This document shows positions 16,464 to 24,349 of a DNA stretch of 64,000 nucleotides, one piece after another. The DNA is from Candidimonas nitroreducens (lineage in GTDB: Bacteria; Pseudomonadota; Gammaproteobacteria; Burkholderiales; Burkholderiaceae_B), in NCBI RefSeq assembly GCF_002209565.1, contig NZ_NJIH01000009.1:62001-126000 (forward strand), given 5' to 3'. The position numbers and the translations under genes are program-made. Position 1 is the first letter of the stretch; each line of letters starts with the position of its first letter. The notes under the pieces were generated by a model. The model did no database searches, was not told where the DNA came from, and worked only from the letters and a program-made list of their open reading frames with translations.

Positions 16464-17540
16464 ATGGGAATGGTAGATATTCGAGGCGTCGACAAGTCCT
16501 ACGACGACGTAAAGGTCATCCACGATGTCAATCTGAGCTTCGCGCCAGGCGACTTCGTCGTGATTCTTGGCCCGAGCGGCTGCGGAAAGTCCACACTGCT
16601 GCGGATGATCGCGGGTCTCGAGAAAATCAGCGGTGGCGAAATTTCCATAGACGGGCGTGTCATCAATGACGTTGAGCCGCGGAACCGTGGGATAGCCATG
16701 GTTTTCCAGAACTATGCTTTGTATCCGCACATGTCGGTTCGAGAGAATCTTTCCTACGGCCTGAAGTTGGCCAAGGCAAAAAAAACCGAGATCGAAGCTA
16801 AAGTCAAGGAAGTGGCATCGATACTCGGATTAGATACCCTGCTCGAAAGGCGGCCCGGGCAACTCAGCGGCGGGCAGCGCCAGCGCGTTGCGATGGGCCG
16901 TGCCATTATTCGCGAGCCGAAGGTGTTTCTCTTCGACGAGCCTCTATCCAATCTTGATGCGAAACTAAGAAATCAAATGCGCATGGAATTGAAGCGCCTG
17001 CATATGCGCTTGAACGCCACATCAGTGCTGGTGACGCACGATCAGATCGAAGCAATGTCGTTGGCGACCCAGCTCGTTTTGATGAATGCCGGCGTGGTGG
17101 AGCAGGTTGGGAGTCCCTCCGAAGTCTATAACCAGCCTCGAACATTGTTCACGGCGGGTTTCGTGGGTTCTTTACCCATGAATTTCTTTGCCGGTAAGGT
17201 GGTTGAAGGCGGGAGCCGCTTGCATCTGGACAACGGCGTGGAGATTCCGCTTACGCGTCGCCTCGCGGCTTATGCCGAGTCGTCCATAGTGCTGGGGGTT
17301 CGCCCAGATGCCTTCCGGCTTGTCTCCGATGCTCATCACGGCGTTGGCGTCTTCCAGGCCAAACTGGATCTGTCGGAAGATTTGGGTGGAACCCGGCTGC
17401 TGCATGCAACAAGCAGTGGTGGTGGCCAGTTTTCTGTGGCGGTCGCTCCTGACGTCGAGGTCGGGGCGGCAGATATTCATGCTCGTGTGAGCGAGCGGGA
17501 TCTGCATATTTTTGATGCGGCTACGCAGTGTCGCATCTGA
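16464..17540 (+). CDS. ugpC: UgpC/MalK-type ABC transporter ATPase
   Basis: 358-residue nucleotide-binding subunit. Walker A GPSGCGKST, signature LSGGQRQRVAMGRA, Walker B VFLFDEPLSNLDA, H-loop VTHDQIEAMS, and a C-terminal OB-fold regulatory region (about residues 235-355). Ribosome binding site AGGGG lies before the ATG. Powers the UgpB-A-E importer; the MalK-like C-terminal region can carry substrate or regulator contacts in this family. Confidence 0.92.
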   Translation: MGMVDIRGVDKSYDDVKVIHDVNLSFAPGDFVVILGPSGCGKSTLLRMIAGLEKISGGEISIDGRVINDVEPRNRGIAMVFQNYALYPHMSVRENLSYGLKLAKAKKTEIEAKVKEVASILGLDTLLERRPGQLSGGQRQRVAMGRAIIREPKVFLFDEPLSNLDAKLRNQMRMELKRLHMRLNATSVLVTHDQIEAMSLATQLVLMNAGVVEQVGSPSEVYNQPRTLFTAGFVGSLPMNFFAGKVVEGGSRLHLDNGVEIPLTRRLAAYAESSIVLGVRPDAFRLVSDAHHGVGVFQAKLDLSEDLGGTRLLHATSSGGGQFSVAVAPDVEVGAADIHARVSERDLHIFDAATQCRI

Positions 17541-17579
17541 TCGCTCGAAATTGATTCAACGTTTTCGGAGAGAATAGAC

Positions 17580-18338
17580 GTGTGGGCCAAAGACCGTCAT
17601 CATCGCATCTTGTCGCTCCTCGCTACACGAGAACAGGTCAGTGTGGCCAATTTGTGCGAAGAGTTCGGTGTTTCGCGCGAAACACTGCGCCGGGACATTG
17701 TCCAGCTTGAATCCCAGGGACGTCTCAGGCGAGTGCACGGCGGCTTCACTCGCGCTGAAGATGCCGAGCCAGCCTTCAAAAATCGGGTAAGCGCCAACTC
17801 TGAAGCAAAACGGCGCATCGGCGCTGCCGCCGCCCGACTGGTTGAGCCAGGCATGTTGATATCGGTCGATGCCGGCACGACCACACTGGCCTTCGCGCAG
17901 TTCCTGGCGAGCGTACTCGGGGTCAAAATCCTGACAAACTCCCTGGGCCTGGCCGCCACGGTGCATGAAGGCGGTGCTAGCGACGTCATTTTATTGGGCG
18001 GACGCCTGGGCTCGGATGTTCCTGGCACGTATGGCGAGATCACAAATAGCCAATTACGTCGGTTCAGGCCGCAGATCGCATTTTTTTCCCCAGTTGCCAT
18101 CAATCCGAACGAAGGGGCGATGAACTTCGATCTGGAAGAGGCTGATCTGGCCAGCACCATGTGTGAAAACGCCGAGCGGGTAGTTGTTCTGGCTGATCAT
18201 AGCAAGCTTGGCAACTTCAGCCGTATACAGGTTTGTGCCTGCGACCGTATTTCGACACTAATCACTGACAAGAAGGCCCCGCAGGCTTGCACTGCGCAGT
18301 TGATGGAGGCAGGGGTGGGTGACATCATCCGCGTCTGA
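17580..18338 (+). CDS. DeoR/GlpR-family transcriptional regulator
   Basis: 252 residues. N-terminal DeoR helix-turn-helix (HHRILSLLATREQVSVANL, then GVSRETLRRDIVQLE, residues 6-50, with the GRLRRVHGG wing), followed by a sugar-phosphate-binding domain (VDAGTTTLAFAQFL near 95, VILLGGRLGSDVPG near 140). GTG start at 17580 with CGGAGAGA before it. Such regulators usually repress until a phosphorylated intermediate binds. Its place between the importer and the amidase suggests it controls this island; the GlpR-like type fits a glycerol-phosphate-like inducer (inference). Confidence 0.88.
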   Translation: MWAKDRHHRILSLLATREQVSVANLCEEFGVSRETLRRDIVQLESQGRLRRVHGGFTRAEDAEPAFKNRVSANSEAKRRIGAAAARLVEPGMLISVDAGTTTLAFAQFLASVLGVKILTNSLGLAATVHEGGASDVILLGGRLGSDVPGTYGEITNSQLRRFRPQIAFFSPVAINPNEGAMNFDLEEADLASTMCENAERVVVLADHSKLGNFSRIQVCACDRISTLITDKKAPQACTAQLMEAGVGDIIRV

Positions 18339-18394
18339 AGCCAAGCCAGTTGTCGAGCTGGGCAGGGCACACGAATTTCGTAATGGAGCATTCT

Positions 18395-19789
18395 ATGTCT
18401 GCACAATCATCTGAATCCCTATGTCACTTGAACGCGACTGATCTGGTGGCGGGTTACCGGCGGGGCGATTTCAGTCCAGTCGAGGTTTTGGACGCGGTGC
18501 TGTCCCGCACAGAGCGCCTCAATCCCCGGTTCAATATGTTTTTCCATATCGCCCAGGAGTCGGCCAGACAGGAAGCCCTAGTATCCGAGCGCCGATGGAA
18601 AGAGGGGCAACCGTTGGGTCTGCTGGACGGAGTACCGGTTTCCATCAAAGACAGTATTGCCATGAAGGGTGCGCCCATGCAGGTCGGTTCCAGGGCCCTG
18701 CGTAAAATCGTTTCCGCGCAGGATGCTCCCCCGGCGGCGCGGCTGCGCGAGGCGGGCGCTGTGCTGTTTGCCAAAACCACAATGCCTGATCATGGTATGT
18801 TCGGATCCGGTGTCAGCACGGCGTTCGGAGTCACTCGCAACCCCTGGAACCCCGCGTTTAACACAGGCGGGTCGTCGAGCGGCGCCGGGGCTGCCCTGGC
18901 AGCTGGGTTGGGGGCCCTGAGTGTGGGTACCGATATAGCGGGCTCCGTGCGCTTCCCCGCCAGTTTGTGCGGTTTGGCGTCCCTGAAGCCGACGCACGGC
19001 CTTGTGCCTCATCTACCTGTGGTTGCCGTGCGCGAAGCAGGGCCTATGGCTCGTAGCGCGCGAGATCTAGCAGCGATGCTGCATGTCCTTGCAGGCACAG
19101 ACAAGCGCGATTATGGAAGCTTCCCTGCGCTGGCCGCGGGTGTGCCGGGATGGCGCGAACCCAAGGGACTGCGCGTCGGCTTGCTACTGGATGTCGGCTA
19201 TGGCAACAAGGCGGAACCGGCCGTTGTTGCGGCTGTTCGCAACGCTGCCGAGACGCTTGCCCGTGCGGGTGCACAGGTCGAAGAGATGTCTGCACTGTTG
19301 AACGTGGATGTTCTGGTTCCGCTGGCGCAGATGTCGGCTACCACGATGCTGGCGCGTTTCGAGGCGATGAGCCAGGAGCAGCGCGATCTGAGCTATCTGC
19401 CCCTGTTGGAGTTCGCGGAACGGGCGCGCCGGCTCACCGCGCTGGACTATCAGGCTGCTATCCAAGCCGTCGACGTGGCCAAGGCCGAGGTTGTGCGGGC
19501 TACCGCCGCGTATGATTATGTCCTTGCGCCTGTCGTGAACAAGGTGAATTGGGCCGCCGAGAGTAATGCGCCCGACGATGATGACATCTATCGTTTGACA
19601 TCCTATTGTGGGATGTTCAATCAGACGGGGCAGCCTGTGGGCTGCGTGTGCGCGGGCTTCGACGAGCGGGGCTTGCCGATAGGTATGCAAATCATCGGCC
19701 AGCGTTTCGACGACCGTGGTGTAATGCAGCTAGCCGAACAGTACGAGGCGCTGCGTGGCTTTGATATGCAATGGCCCGAGTGCCAGTAA
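18395..19789 (+). CDS. Amidase signature family hydrolase
   Basis: 464 residues with the Ser-cisSer-Lys triad of the family: Lys85 (VSIKDS), Ser160 (GGSSSGAG) and Ser184 (DIAGSVRFPAS). ATG 18395 has TGGAG six bases upstream; longer in-frame starts lack this. Cytoplasmic, no signal peptide. The family hydrolyses amides of many acids, including GatA-like and aryl or aliphatic amidases; no GatB/GatC neighbours, so this is a catabolic amidase. In this island it could cleave an amide bond in the substrate after the sulfatase-family enzyme removes a phosphate or sulfate group (inference). Confidence 0.88.
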   Translation: MSAQSSESLCHLNATDLVAGYRRGDFSPVEVLDAVLSRTERLNPRFNMFFHIAQESARQEALVSERRWKEGQPLGLLDGVPVSIKDSIAMKGAPMQVGSRALRKIVSAQDAPPAARLREAGAVLFAKTTMPDHGMFGSGVSTAFGVTRNPWNPAFNTGGSSSGAGAALAAGLGALSVGTDIAGSVRFPASLCGLASLKPTHGLVPHLPVVAVREAGPMARSARDLAAMLHVLAGTDKRDYGSFPALAAGVPGWREPKGLRVGLLLDVGYGNKAEPAVVAAVRNAAETLARAGAQVEEMSALLNVDVLVPLAQMSATTMLARFEAMSQEQRDLSYLPLLEFAERARRLTALDYQAAIQAVDVAKAEVVRATAAYDYVLAPVVNKVNWAAESNAPDDDDIYRLTSYCGMFNQTGQPVGCVCAGFDERGLPIGMQIIGQRFDDRGVMQLAEQYEALRGFDMQWPECQ

Positions 19790-19803
19790 GACGGAGCAGC
19801 GGC

Positions 19804-20958
19804 ATGAACGCATTCAATTTTCAGACTGTACCCCACATCGTGGTCGAAGCCGGGGCCGCCCGCCGTCTGGGCGAACTGCTGTCGCAGCGCTTTGCCAGGG
19901 GCCGGGTGTGCGTGATCACCGATGCCCCGCTGCTGCGTATGGGGCTGCTCGATGCGGCGCTGTCCAGCCTGAATAGCAGTGGCTGGCAGGTCGACGTCAT
20001 CAGCGACGTCCAGGCGGATCCTCCCCAAGAGGTGGTGTTGGCCATCAGTGCGCGGGCCAGGGCGCAAGGCGCCGACGTCGTCGTCGGCTTTGGCGGCGGT
20101 TCGTCCATGGACGTGGCGAAGCTGGTGGCGATTCTCTTGGGCAGCAAGCAACCCCTGGAGCAAATGTACGGGGTGGACAAGGTCGAAGGCGCCCGCCTGC
20201 CGCTGGTGCTGATTCCGACCACGGCGGGTACCGGATCGGAGGTGACTCCCATCTCTATTGTTACCACGGGCAGCACGACGAAAAGCGGTATCGTGGCGCG
20301 GCAGCTTTATGCCGACATGGCCGTGCTCGATGCCGAGCTAACTCTGGGCCTGCCGGCGCACATCACGGCCGCCACAGGCATAGACGCGATGGTTCACGCC
20401 ATCGAAGCCTACACCAGCAAGCGCCTGAAGAATCCTTTGTCGGATCATCTTGCCGTTCTTGCCCTGCGCCTGCTGATGGGCAATCTGGTGCGGGTGTGCA
20501 CCAACGGCCAGGACGCGGGCGCGCGCCAGGCCATGCTGCTGGGCTCGATGCTGGCCGGGCAGGCCTTCGCCAATGCCCCTGTCGCCGCCGTGCATGCGCT
20601 GGCCTATCCGCTGGGGGGCAATTACCATCTGCCGCACGGCCTGACCAATGCCTTGGTGCTGCTGCCGGTGCTCGAGTTCAACCTGCCCGCGGCGGCAGCG
20701 CAATATGCGCAGCTGGCGCGCGAACTGCTGCCGGCGGCCGCTGGCGATGATCAGGCCCAGGCCACGGAGTTGTTGCGGACGTTGCGCGAGCTCGTCGCCA
20801 AGACCGGGCTGCCCTTGCGTTTGCGCGATCACGGCGTTCCCAAGGGCGATCTGCCCATGCTCGCCGCAGACGCCATGAAGCAAACGCGCCTGCTCATCAA
20901 TAACCCGCGCGAAGTCACCGAGCAGGACGCGCTGGCCGTGTACGAAAGCGTGTACTGA
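19804..20958 (+). CDS. Iron-containing alcohol dehydrogenase
   Basis: 384-residue group III dehydrogenase oxidising an alcohol with NAD(P). Nucleotide-binding GGGSSMDVAK and PTTAGTGSEVTPI are clear; metal ligands are Asp and His in GIDAMVHAIEAY and two His in VHALAYPLGGNYHLPHGLTN. ATG 19804 is 15 bases after the amidase stop and has GGAG upstream. Base composition returns toward GC-rich in this gene, unlike genes to its left, so it may not share their origin. Substrate unknown; glycerol-, hydroxybutyrate- and lactaldehyde-type enzymes are all possible. Confidence 0.87.
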   Translation: MNAFNFQTVPHIVVEAGAARRLGELLSQRFARGRVCVITDAPLLRMGLLDAALSSLNSSGWQVDVISDVQADPPQEVVLAISARARAQGADVVVGFGGGSSMDVAKLVAILLGSKQPLEQMYGVDKVEGARLPLVLIPTTAGTGSEVTPISIVTTGSTTKSGIVARQLYADMAVLDAELTLGLPAHITAATGIDAMVHAIEAYTSKRLKNPLSDHLAVLALRLLMGNLVRVCTNGQDAGARQAMLLGSMLAGQAFANAPVAAVHALAYPLGGNYHLPHGLTNALVLLPVLEFNLPAAAAQYAQLARELLPAAAGDDQAQATELLRTLRELVAKTGLPLRLRDHGVPKGDLPMLAADAMKQTRLLINNPREVTEQDALAVYESVY

Positions 20959-21290
20959 CCGCCGGACAGGGTCAGGCGACTGTTGGGTCGCGCGCGGTAG
21001 TGGCCCGGGGTGCGCAGGCTGGCAGGCTGGTGAGTCCGTCGTCGCGTGGGCTCAAGATCGTCCCCCGATGACCTTAGGTCGATCCCCCGCGCTCAGATAT
21101 CGCCTGATGTTGGAATCACGCAGGCTCGCTCAGACTCATCTGATGCTGGAATCACGCAGCCACGTTCAGACTCGTCCGATATTGGATACGGCCGCAATTT
21201 TCCAACAGACGCGAAAGCTGCTAGAATGCTCGACTCTTCAGGTCGTGGCCGAGGCAGTACGAAACACGGTTCGGACGGCTTACAGGTTTC
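20959..21290. other. Intergenic region upstream of tRNA-Thr with a short tandem repeat
   Basis: 332 bases without a gene. It includes about two 36-base repeat units (21104-21139, 21140-21175) plus a partial third copy, and must hold the tRNA promoter. No coding capacity with family motifs is visible. Confidence 0.6.
21104..21190 (+). repeat. 36-base tandem repeat, two copies plus partial third
   Basis: Unit 1 at 21104-21139 and unit 2 at 21140-21175 share CTGATGYTGGAATCACGCAG and a CAGACTC core; a degenerate third copy begins at 21176 (CCGATATTGGAT). Located about 100 bases upstream of tRNA-Thr. Confidence 0.7.
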
Positions 21291-21366
21291 GCCGCTTTAG
21301 CTCAGTTGGTAGAGCAGTTCATTCGTAATGAAAAGGTCGCCAGTTCGAATCCGGCAAGCGGCACCA
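21291..21366 (+). tRNA. tRNA-Thr, anticodon CGU, CCA encoded
   Basis: 76 bases fold as a complete cloverleaf: acceptor GCCGCTT with AAGCGGC, D arm GCTC/GAGC, anticodon loop TTCGTAA (CGT), T arm starting CCAG with TTCGAAT. Ends in genomic CCA. The G-A pair at 27-43 also occurs in the E. coli tRNA-Thr of the same anticodon, as I recall it. tRNA genes of this kind are common integration sites; the AT-rich island lies to its left and a gene remnant to its right. Confidence 0.95.
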
Positions 21367-21370
21367 AAGA

Positions 21371-21408
21371 AGCAAGAAGGGCCACCCCTAGGGGTGGCCC
21401 TTCTTGCT
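21371..21408. terminator. Perfect 38-base palindrome after tRNA-Thr
   Basis: Arms 21371-21389 and 21390-21408 are exact reverse complements centred on CCTAGG. In RNA this forms a long GC-rich hairpin five bases after the tRNA 3' end, most likely the transcription terminator. The second arm includes TTCTTGCT rather than a long U-run. Confidence 0.7.
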
Positions 21409-21423
21409 ATGGGGCGCCTGTAG

Positions 21424-21565
21424 TCGCGCGACGTGAAGCGCGTTCATGAGGATGCGGCGGCGCTGGTAGAGCTGGGCCTGATCGAGCCGTGCCGAGTCCG
21501 GCGCCCTGTGCTGCCCTTATGCTGATATCCACATAGATATGCGCGTGGCGCGAGTAGCGGCCTAG
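21424..21565 (+). pseudogene. Truncated, frameshifted remnant of a DNA-binding regulator (HVO_A0114-like)
   Basis: Frame from 21424 reads SRDVKRVHEDAAALVELGLI, matching the winged-helix core of small MarR-like antitoxin-type DNA-binding proteins as I recall them. A frame change then gives ADIHIDMRVARVAA and a stop at 21563-21565, the usual end of the same family. The N-terminal half is missing because the tRNA terminator hairpin lies immediately upstream. Probably the scar of an insertion or deletion beside the tRNA. Confidence 0.55.
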
Positions 21566-21569
21566 CGCC

Positions 21570-22100
21570 TCATGCCGCTGCGGCCCGGACGGCATGCCAC
21601 CACTGCGCAATCGCCGCCGGCTCGCCTTCCAGCCGCAGTGCTGCGGGGGCGTAGGCGTTCCAGGCCTGCATGTGCCGCGGCGACACGGTGGTCAGCAGCG
21701 GCTTGCCGGCCGCGACGGCCGCGGCAAAAGCGGCCCAGAGGCCTTGCCGCGCGGCTTCCATCTTGCCGAACTTACTGAAGATGATCACGTCGGCATCCGG
21801 TATCTGGGCCAGCAGGCCCATGCCGGCGCCTTCCATGCCGGCCGTGTCGAGATGGCACGTGGTGCCGGCTGGCGGCGCATCCAGCTGGATGGAGAACCTT
21901 TCGCCCGAGGCGAGATCGCGCAGGAAGCCCGCGCTGCATGCCCCTTCGACGTCGTTGTTTTCCGCGACCACCCCGACGGCCTTGAGGCCCGCCGCGCGCC
22001 ATTGCGCGGCCGCGGCCGACAGCAGCGCCTGGGAGTCCAGGCCCTCTTGGTTGGCGATATAGGCGATAGAGCTGGAAGCTGTCATGGCAATGACCCGCAT
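21570..22100 (-). CDS. DUF2478 family NTPase-like protein
   Basis: About 171-176 residues. DUF2478 proteins resemble P-loop NTPases and are often found near molybdate or tungstate genes; none is nearby here. Visible features are SIAYIANQEGLDSQALLSA near the start, AGLKAVGVVAENND, and DVIIFSKFGKMEAARQGL near residue 110. The start is either ATG 22100 or ATG 22085; neither has a strong ribosome binding site. A TATTAT lies just upstream in the divergent gap to the TM2 gene and may be its -10 box. Confidence 0.7.
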   Translation of the reverse strand: MRVIAMTASSSIAYIANQEGLDSQALLSAAAAQWRAAGLKAVGVVAENNDVEGACSAGFLRDLASGERFSIQLDAPPAGTTCHLDTAGMEGAGMGLLAQIPDADVIIFSKFGKMEAARQGLWAAFAAAVAAGKPLLTTVSPRHMQAWNAYAPAALRLEGEPAAIAQWWHAVRAAAA

Positions 22101-22195
22101 GTTTTACCAAATAATAGGCACGGCGTGAGCTTCGTGCAAGCGGGAGCCCGGAAGGATAGAATCGTCATCAAATCGACAAGGAAAGGGAGTTTGCC

Positions 22196-22516
22196 GTGGA
22201 CAACAACAACCCCGCCGCCGTGACCATGCTCTACGACGCCAACAAGAAGAGCCTGTTGGTGGCTTACCTGCTCTGGTTCTTTCTGGGCGGCCTGGGCGGC
22301 CACCGCTTTTATGTCGGCAAGACCGGCAGCGCGGTCGGCATGATCGCCTTGCTCATCGTCGGCTCGGCGCTGGCCGCGGTGGGAATAGGCGCCGTGCTGT
22401 TGATGATCCTGGGCATCTGGGTGATCGTGGATGCGTTCCTGATCCCCAAGTGGATCCGGATCAAGAACACACAGCTGGCCAATACGCTGGCCAGCGGCGG
22501 GCAAGTGCCTAACTAG
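22196..22516 (+). CDS. TM2 domain membrane protein
   Basis: 106 residues with GTG start (22196) and AAGGGAG upstream. Two hydrophobic hairpin segments: LLVAYLLWFFLGGLGGHRFY followed by the TM2 signature GHRFYVGKTG, then two more short helices ending DAFLIPKWIR. TM2 proteins are small inner-membrane proteins without a defined role in bacteria. Divergent from the DUF2478 gene. Confidence 0.88.
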   Translation: MDNNNPAAVTMLYDANKKSLLVAYLLWFFLGGLGGHRFYVGKTGSAVGMIALLIVGSALAAVGIGAVLLMILGIWVIVDAFLIPKWIRIKNTQLANTLASGGQVPN

Positions 22517-22577
22517 CCTGGCAGCAGGCAGGCCTTTGCAATAAACAGGCATAACGGCGCGCGATGCCGCGCGCATC

Positions 22578-23324
22578 TCAGCACAGCGCGGAAATCACCT
22601 GCGCGCTTTCCAGCAGCTTGTTCTTGATGGCCTGGGTGCGTTCGTTCGAGAAGCGCCGGCCCGGGCCGGCCACGCTGAGCGAGGCCAGCACTTCTTTGTC
22701 GCGATTCCAGATGGGCACCGCCACGGCGGTTGCGCCGGGCGTGTTTTCCCCGCGCGAGATGGAGTAGCCGTTGGCGCGTATGCGGGCCAGCTCGCGCGTG
22801 ATCTGGCTGCGCCGCACCAGGGTGTCGGGCGTGCGCGCCGCCAGCGGCTGGCTCAGCAGGGCTTCCAGTACGTCCGGCGGGCTGTGGGCCAGCAGTACCT
22901 TGCCCGAGGCGCCCACGTGCAGGGGGCGGCGCACGCTAACGTCGTTGTGCACGCGATCGGGGTCGACGGTGTCCCAGCGCGCGATGCACAGGGTTTCGAG
23001 GCCGTCGCGCACCCGCATCTGCACGTTCTCGCCGAACAGGCGGCCGAGTTCTCTCAGGTGGGGGCGCACCAGGCCCACCAGGCGCGTCTGCTCTTGTGCC
23101 GACAGCCCCAGGTACAAGGCCTTGTTGCCCAGAAAGTACAGGCCCTGGGGGCCTTGCTTGCGCACCAGGCCGCGGCGCTCGAGCGTATACAGCAGGCGGA
23201 AGGCGCGGGCCTTGGTATTGTGGCTGTCGCGGGCCAGTTCGGTGACGCCCAGCCCGGGCGACTGCGCGATGCGCAGCAGCAGGGCCAGGGCTTCGTCGAC
23301 GGCGGAAACGGTGTAGTCGGTCAC
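22578..23324 (-). CDS. IclR-family transcriptional regulator
   Basis: 248 residues, GTG start. N-terminal winged helix (residues 8-65, AVDEALALLLRIAQ, LGVTELARDSHNTKARAFRLLYTL) and C-terminal effector domain (LHVGASGKVLLAHSP, RANGYSISRGENTPGATAVAVPI). It is the last gene of a three-gene minus-strand operon behind the N-formylglutamate amidohydrolase and a YfcC-type carrier. Two TTTC-N7-GAAA palindromes upstream of the operon are good candidates for its binding sites. Confidence 0.92.
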   Translation of the reverse strand: MTDYTVSAVDEALALLLRIAQSPGLGVTELARDSHNTKARAFRLLYTLERRGLVRKQGPQGLYFLGNKALYLGLSAQEQTRLVGLVRPHLRELGRLFGENVQMRVRDGLETLCIARWDTVDPDRVHNDVSVRRPLHVGASGKVLLAHSPPDVLEALLSQPLAARTPDTLVRRSQITRELARIRANGYSISRGENTPGATAVAVPIWNRDKEVLASLSVAGPGRRFSNERTQAIKNKLLESAQVISALC

Positions 23325-23373
23325 GATGCGTGCATGGCGTCTCGAGAGGCGGGGCGGGCGCGCCGTCCCGTCT

Positions 23374-24222
23374 TCAGCCCTGTTTTATACGGGCCGCGAT
23401 GCGGCGTGCTATTTCGTGTAGGTTAACCTGCAAAGCGGCAAAGCCCGTATGTTTTTCGAAGCGCTGTTCGTCCATGTACAGGCGGCGGTTCAGCTCGATC
23501 TGCAGGCTGTAGCGGCGTGCCGCCGGGTCGCTGTAGGCGCGGATCAGCTCGGCGCCCTTGTAGGGCTGGTTGATCGCCGCCTGGTAGCCCAGGTCGCGGA
23601 ACTGCCCGGCCAGCCATTCGATGAATTCGCGCGGCGCCGTGCTGTGGTCGTAGTCGCCGATCACCACGTCGGGGCGCGCCGCGCCGGCATCGGTGTTCAT
23701 GGCGTTGCCCACCGACTTCATGGAATGGCAGTCGATGTGCCAGACCACGCCGTGGCGCGCATGGGCTTCGTCCAGCAGGTTTTTCAAGCACGCATGGTAG
23801 GGCTGGTAGTAGTGGTCGATGCGGTGGCGCACCTCGGCGACGTCCAGCGGCCCGTCGTAGACCGGCACGCCCGGCAGGGCGTAGCGGCGGATCAGCCCCA
23901 TGCCCGCCCGGGTCTTGGCGCTGGCCTGTATCGGCCCGGGCCAGGGCTGCGCCAGCAGCTCGACGTCGATGTCGCGCACGTTGCGGTTGGCGTCGATGTA
24001 GCCGCGATGAAAGCCCGCGGCCAGGATGTGCGCGCCTTCGGCCAGCGCGCCGCTCCAGAGTTCGTCCACCCAGGCGTCCCAGCCGGTGTCCAGCTGCGCG
24101 CGGCTGGCGCGTACCGGCACCGTCGCGGGAAAATGCCGGCTGCTGTGGGGCGAGTCGAATATCAGCGGAATGGCCGGCCCTTCAGGAGCCTGCAGGGTAT
24201 AGGGGGCTTGGGTTTCGGTCAT
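23374..24222 (-). CDS. N-formylglutamate amidohydrolase family protein
   Basis: Hydrolyses N-formylglutamate to glutamate and formate, the last step of one histidine degradation route. 282 residues starting MTETQAPYTLQAPEGPAIPL; motifs IFDSPHSSRHFP (metal-binding His), AGFHRGYIDANRNVRDID, VVWHIDCHSMKSVG and IGDYDHS are characteristic. No other hut gene lies in the window, so the natural substrate could be another N-acyl amino acid or a related amide (inference). Start at 24222 fits the family; the frame continues upstream without motif. Middle gene of the carrier-hydrolase-IclR operon. Confidence 0.88.
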   Translation of the reverse strand: MTETQAPYTLQAPEGPAIPLIFDSPHSSRHFPATVPVRASRAQLDTGWDAWVDELWSGALAEGAHILAAGFHRGYIDANRNVRDIDVELLAQPWPGPIQASAKTRAGMGLIRRYALPGVPVYDGPLDVAEVRHRIDHYYQPYHACLKNLLDEAHARHGVVWHIDCHSMKSVGNAMNTDAGAARPDVVIGDYDHSTAPREFIEWLAGQFRDLGYQAAINQPYKGAELIRAYSDPAARRYSLQIELNRRLYMDEQRFEKHTGFAALQVNLHEIARRIAARIKQG

Positions 24223-24349
24223 GGCAGTATGTCCGGATAGATGCGGGAAGCGGCGCGGCGCTGCCGCGGCACGCCCGGGCGGTTGCACGCGAGAGGCGCT
24301 TGCGGGTTGTGCAGCCGGCGGCCGGCATGGGCCGGCGCTGCCGCTTATT

